From: Saururus chinensis
Lineage: Eukaryota > Streptophyta > Magnoliopsida > Piperales > Saururaceae
Reading direction: 5' to 3'
DNA: 64,000 nt
Assembly: GCA_035235625.1 (NCBI GenBank)
Contig: CP141148.1
Span: 4,087,001-4,151,000 of the forward strand
Shown here: positions 60,146-64,000 of the stretch, piece by piece
Layout: every line of letters starts with the position of its first letter
Position numbering within the stretch: the first letter of the stretch is position 1
Position numbers and translations under genes: made by a program
Notes under the pieces: model-generated
Told to the model about the DNA's origin: nothing
What the model saw: the letters and a program-made list of their open reading frames with translations, nothing else
Databases searched by the model: none

Positions 60146-60363
60146 TGGCGAGGGGATTCAAAGATATTGACGAAACCAAGATTGGGTCAGGCGGCATTCC
60201 TCATGAACCGCCATCTTCAATGACTGTGAGGGGGAGAGGAAGCATCCGGGGGGTTTCATCCGCATAGAAGATGAAGCTTGACTTCCATAGCACAAAATAG
60301 AAGAACGGGGTGTGGGAAATTTAATTGATTTTTCAGACAGGAATGTTTTTCTGTTCCTGGGTT

Positions 60364-60369
60364 TTGACC
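60364..60369 (+). promoter_or_regulatory. W-box core upstream of gene D
   Basis: TTGACC in GGGTTTTGACCGTCTCCTAG, conserved at the same place upstream of gene B. Confidence 0.4.
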
Positions 60370-60479
60370 GTCTCCTAGTGCTTTGGACACTACGGGTTGA
60401 TTAAGGTCATCAGCTTTGGGGAACCGTTTTTCATGTTCCCTTTTGACCATGAACCCCAGTGTAAGCTGAGATCGACAGG

Positions 60480-60615
60480 GCACATGCTAGTATATATTAG
60501 CATAGGCTAACATGTGAGTTGTTGATCTAAAATATCCACGGCACCCTATACGGGACTCATTGTTAAGAGCATAAAAAATCCTTCTAGCTCTGGTGCCATA
60601 TGACCTATCTACAGT
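60480..60615. repeat. Relative of the CACGCTAGC repeat
   Basis: ACATGCTAGTATATATTAGC followed by GGGACTCATTGTTAAGAGCA and TATGACCT parallels the repeat at 54,240-54,400. Confidence 0.45.
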
Positions 60616-61020
60616 AAAGACTAGGCAACAGTACTGTGATAATGTTGTGCATTACGAGCCAGAAAAGCCAACCAGTTGATGTATCTGGTAGGCGAGGATC
60701 CATTTATTTTGCAGCCACTGTACTCTTGCGTGTGTGGAAGGGGAGGACGATAAGGAGGAAGCATCTCATGAAGTTAGATAGAGACGGAAGATGGAACTGT
60801 GAGCAAGATGGTCAAGAATTCTCTATGACTTGTGGGGCGGAGCCATCTTAGAAGTATATCTTCCATGGTCTTATTAGCTCTGTTGGGTTGGAAAGGAGGG
60901 TTAATGGTTGGAAAGAATGGAGGAGATCTTTTTAGTCAGCTCTAGTCATTCTTGTTCAGTGGTAGGACCAATGGTTTTATGGCCTGAAAATATTGACTAG
61001 ATTGCCACAGGCTGCCATGA
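60616..61020. repeat. Distal duplicated upstream segment of gene D
   Basis: It contains GGAGGAAGCATCTCATGAAG, GGTCAAGAATTCTCTATGAC and GGTTTTATGGCCTGAAAAT, shared with gene C (56,720-56,990) and partly with A and B. The unit homology ends near 61,020. Confidence 0.65.
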
Positions 61021-61680
61021 ACGGCTTCGGATCGGCTGTGATGCACTCCCACCGGGGTGGGTGGGAGTGCCGAATTAGGTGAAACCACGTCACCAGGGTG
61101 GCAGCAGGAGACCGGGTTACTCGGTGACCCGGGTGACCGATGGTTTCGTGAACAGGATGACCGGGCGAAGGTATTAATCAGATCAGAGCCAGGCCAGGCC
61201 AGTGGAGTGCATTTCACGGAACCCAAAACTCCCGCTCTGATCTGCCCCGGTGATCCTTGGAGCACTCTGCAACTCACTCCGTCCCGCTGCTCCCGCTCCT
61301 ACCTGGTGACCAGAGAAGCACCGATCGACGCCGGAGAAGAGTGGAGTATTCTTCAAGGAACCCACTTTTAGAACTCCCGCTCCCACCCACCCCGGCGATC
61401 AGAAGAGCTCCCGCTCTGCTCTACCCCGGTGATCCTTGGAGCACTCTGCAACTCACTCCGTCCCGCTGCTCCCGCTCCCACCTAGTGACCAAAGAAGCAC
61501 CGATCGACGCCGGAGAAGAGTGGAGTGTTCTTCAAGGAACCCACTTTCAGAACTCCCGCTCCCACCCACCCCGGCGATCGGCAGGGCGCTATGCAACTCA
61601 CCCATCCCGGTGACCAGAGAAGCGGCGATCAACGCCGAAGAAGAGTGGTCATGCAGCAACATTCTTAGAGGCAGCCGACA
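61021..61680. repeat. GC-rich segment with 179-bp tandem duplication
   Basis: GGTGATCCTTGGAGCACTCT occurs at about 61,248 and 61,427, and the sequences between and after are nearly identical. A partial third unit starts near 61,570. A hairpin (GCACTCCCACC...GGTGGGAGTGC) lies at 61,043-61,070. Long frames here change with the frame of the repeat and are not credible genes. Confidence 0.8.
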
Positions 61681-61859
61681 CATAAAAAACGAAATAGGAG
61701 GTGCAGTCTGTTGGCGCTCGCTCCTGCAAGTCAATCTGATTCCCGTTCGACAGTCGAAAAAGCACGATCGTTGAGGTACAACAAACAAACTTGAGATGCA
61801 GATGCGCTTATGTATTTTTTTTTTGTCTCTATCCGTCATTCCAGGGGAAAAAAAGGAAC

Positions 61860-62560
61860 TTTGATTGTTTTAACATTCCATTTTCTTTCATGGACAACTT
61901 CTGGGGTTTGATTGTTCTGCATTGTGTTTACTGCACGCCAAAATGACTGCTCCATCCCAAATTCTTTAGGTTCCATTTTCTTTCATAGATATTTTCTGGG
62001 TTTTGAATGTTCCACATTGTGTTTACTGCAAGCTTCAGTCACTACTCCATCCCAAATTCTTTAAAGAATAGAAAATTGGATTTTTTGCTTTTTACCACAT
62101 TTCCACCGACCTGCATTTCGTTTGTTCCGCATTTTTTGATGGGCTTTCTTTCAGCTTACCACACTTCTATATGTCGGAGAGAATAAACTGCATATGCTTT
62201 GTGGTTATTTTTATTTTTGAATCTGAAGTCCTAGATCGACAAAGTGAGGCCTTTTCATCTCCTGCAAATCAAAATTATGTTGTCCAGAGCCTCTTCTCTG
62301 TTGTGCTTTTTCCAGGAAAAATTGTATCTTTTCCACTTTGGAATTTTTTGTTGCCTGTCTACTGATGAAACTGCATATGCTTTGTGTTTATTTTTATTTT
62401 TTAATCTGAAGTCCTAGATCACCAAAGTGAGGCCTTTTCGTCTCCTGCAAATCAAAATTATGTTGTCCAGAGCCTCTTCTCCGTTTTGTTTTTTCCAGGA
62501 AAAATTGTATCTTTTCCACTTTGGAATTTTTTGTTGCATGTCTACTGATGATTGTGAACA
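61860..62560. repeat. Two nested tandem duplications
   Basis: TTCCATTTTCTTTCATRGA...GTGTTTACTGCA occurs twice (61,876-61,933 and 61,972-62,030). A longer block of about 190 bp with GAAGTCCTAGATC, AAAGTGAGGCCTTTTC and TTGTTGC occurs twice (62,185-62,360 and 62,370-62,540). No gene. Confidence 0.75.
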
Positions 62561-62639
62561 CCGAATGGTTTCATTTCTCATGTTCACGAAACCTACCACG
62601 CATAAAAGGATTTTAGAGTGTCCCCTTTGTCTTCTCTTT

Positions 62640-63560
62640 ATATCAACTAAATGCTTGCCGATGATTTTGATGCCTTTAAATGTTCAATTATTTTGATGCC
62701 TTCAATTCATATAAGCCTTGCAGCAATATTGCTGTAGGGTTGGAGCAATATTGCTCCAACCTTGAGTAATATTGCATCAGCATTGGAGCAATATTGCTCC
62801 AACTTGGAGCAATATTGCATCAACCTTGGAGCAATATTCTTCCAACTTGGAGCAATATTGCATCAACCTTGTAGCAATATTGCTCCAACCTTGGAGCAAT
62901 ATTGTTTCAACTTGGAGCAATATTACATCAACATTGGAGCAATATTGCTCCAACCTTGGACAATATAGCATCAACATTGGGGCAATATTGCTCCAACCTG
63001 AAACTGTTCATTGATTTTGATGCCTTTAAATGTTTACCGATGATTTTGATGCCTTTAATATTCGATTATTTTGATGCCTTCAATTTATATAAGCCTTGCA
63101 GCAATATTGTTGTAGGGTTGGAGCAATATTGATTCAACTTGGAGCAATATTGTTCCAACTTGGAGCAATATTGTTCCAACTTGGAGCAATATTGCTCCAA
63201 CCTTTGAGCAATATTGCTCCAACCTGAAATGTTCTATAATTTTGATGCCTTTAATTTATATATGTCTTGGAGCAAAATTGCTATAGGGTTGGAGCAATAT
63301 TACATCAACATTGGAGCAATATTGCTCCAACCTTGGAGCAATATTGCTACACCGTCAAAGCAATATTGCTCCAACATAAAATGTATTATTACTACACCGT
63401 CGGAGCAATATTGCTCCAACCTGATAGGTTCGATGATTTTGATGCCTTTAATTTATTTAAGTCTTGGAGCAATATTGCTACACCGTAGGAGCAATATTAC
63501 TACACCTTAGGATCAATATTGCTCCAACCTTGCAACAATATTGATGCAAGGATTGAGCAA
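62640..63560. repeat. Palindromic tandem array (core TTGGAGCAATATTGCTCCAA)
   Basis: Units of 20-22 bp carry GGAGCAATATTG followed by either CTCCAAC or CATCAAC. Where the first form occurs the 20-bp core is a perfect palindrome. Blocks of units are separated by a spacer with TTTTGATGCCTTTAATTTAT, which recurs at least six times. The Gln/Asn/Ser-rich frames are products of the repeat. Confidence 0.85.
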
Positions 63561-64000
63561 TATTGCTACAATTGTAAATTATAAATGCTAATAATTCTTA
63601 ACAACATTATAACTTTTGTAATGTGCTTTTTGATATTTCAGGAACAGTGTCTTCACTATAGTAGGGCTTCCTTTCATTGAATATCTATCATGGCAACTAA
63701 ATCAAGTAGGTTTTTTTTAGTCCCTACATTTAAAATGTTTGTGGATGTTGTTGATGTACTAATATTAATGCTTATGCATTAGGATTATTGCTCTTGTTAT
63801 AACAATATTTTAAATGTTAATCCTATTATCAATAATTGAATTATATGCGACATTTTAAAGACATTATTGCTACAACATTTCTGCATTATTGGTAATTTTA
63901 TAGCACACTAGCTAAAAATGTTGTAGCATTATTTCAGCTATACTCATACCATCTTAAATATGATGTCAGTGTATATTTTAAATATTGCTATGTTATTTAC
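63561..64000. other. AT-rich end with a possible splice acceptor and ATG
   Basis: A pyrimidine-rich TTTTTGATATTTCAG ends near 63,641. It is followed 48 bp later by an ATG (near 63,690, MATKS) and a GTAGGT donor-like site at about 63,705. It could be a small exon of a gene beyond the window or chance. Confidence 0.2.

Noticed and set aside
62762-63510. Several Gln/Asn/Ser-rich frames
   Set aside because: Direct translations of the palindromic 20-22-bp array, open in several frames.

Overview
This window is nuclear DNA of a flowering plant with a large, repeat-rich genome. The evidence is Ty1/copia and Ty3/gypsy LTR retrotransposons, a CACTA DNA transposon, Tourist-, Stowaway- and hAT-type MITEs, and intronless genes for small secreted signalling peptides. 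The sequence alone does not identify the species. Most of the 64 kb is mobile DNA.

The genes that matter are a dispersed tandem array, all on the minus strand, of precursors carrying repeated SGPS motifs. Gene A (8444-8974, 176 aa, five repeats) and gene B (37691-38116, 141 aa, four repeats) are intact. Gene D (59598-60029, 143 aa, four repeats, the last degenerate) is also intact. Gene C (55975-56507) is an A-type copy broken by a one-base deletion. Locus E (about 43085-43265) is a B-type copy whose coding region is deleted from just after the ATG to inside the last repeat. The intact proteins have a signal peptide, an acidic propeptide and repeated blocks of the form GG(I/V/L)K(D/N)-SGPSP-GxGH. 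This resembles the PIP/PIPL (PAMP-induced peptide) family, with a CEP-like SPGxGH end in B and D. Each precursor could yield four or five peptides. The flanking DNA is also shared between units, so the array seems to have been about 3-kb tandem units later pushed apart by transposons.

Layout: 1-8.4 kb holds a copia relic on the minus strand, a Tourist MITE, a hAT-like element with a nested solo LTR, and a Stowaway MITE just past gene A. From 8.4 to 11.62 kb lie gene A, its upstream region and the 3' flank of gene B. Positions 11,623-37,440 are a 25.8-kb nested transposon block that interrupts that 3' flank. Its core is a CACTA element (12,158-32,231, ACG target duplication) carrying a complete but decayed copia element (16,319-22,595) and a gypsy-type LTR (23,338-32,103). 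That LTR holds two 3.4-kb LTRs in inverted orientation. The block ends with a fourth relative of the 3.4-kb LTR, a copia reverse transcriptase relic with its 3' LTR, and a small repeat. From 37.4 to 43.5 kb lie gene B and relic E. From 43.5 to 55.9 kb there is a third 3.4-kb LTR, a deleted gypsy element and unassigned DNA. From 56 to 61 kb lie gene C and gene D. From 61 to 64 kb there is a separate repeat-rich segment with a 179-bp GC-rich tandem duplication and an array of a 20-bp perfect palindrome.

Genes A to D have TATA boxes at plausible distances, which fixes the starts of B and C. W-box cores lie upstream of A, B and D. No tRNA, rRNA or CRISPR was seen.
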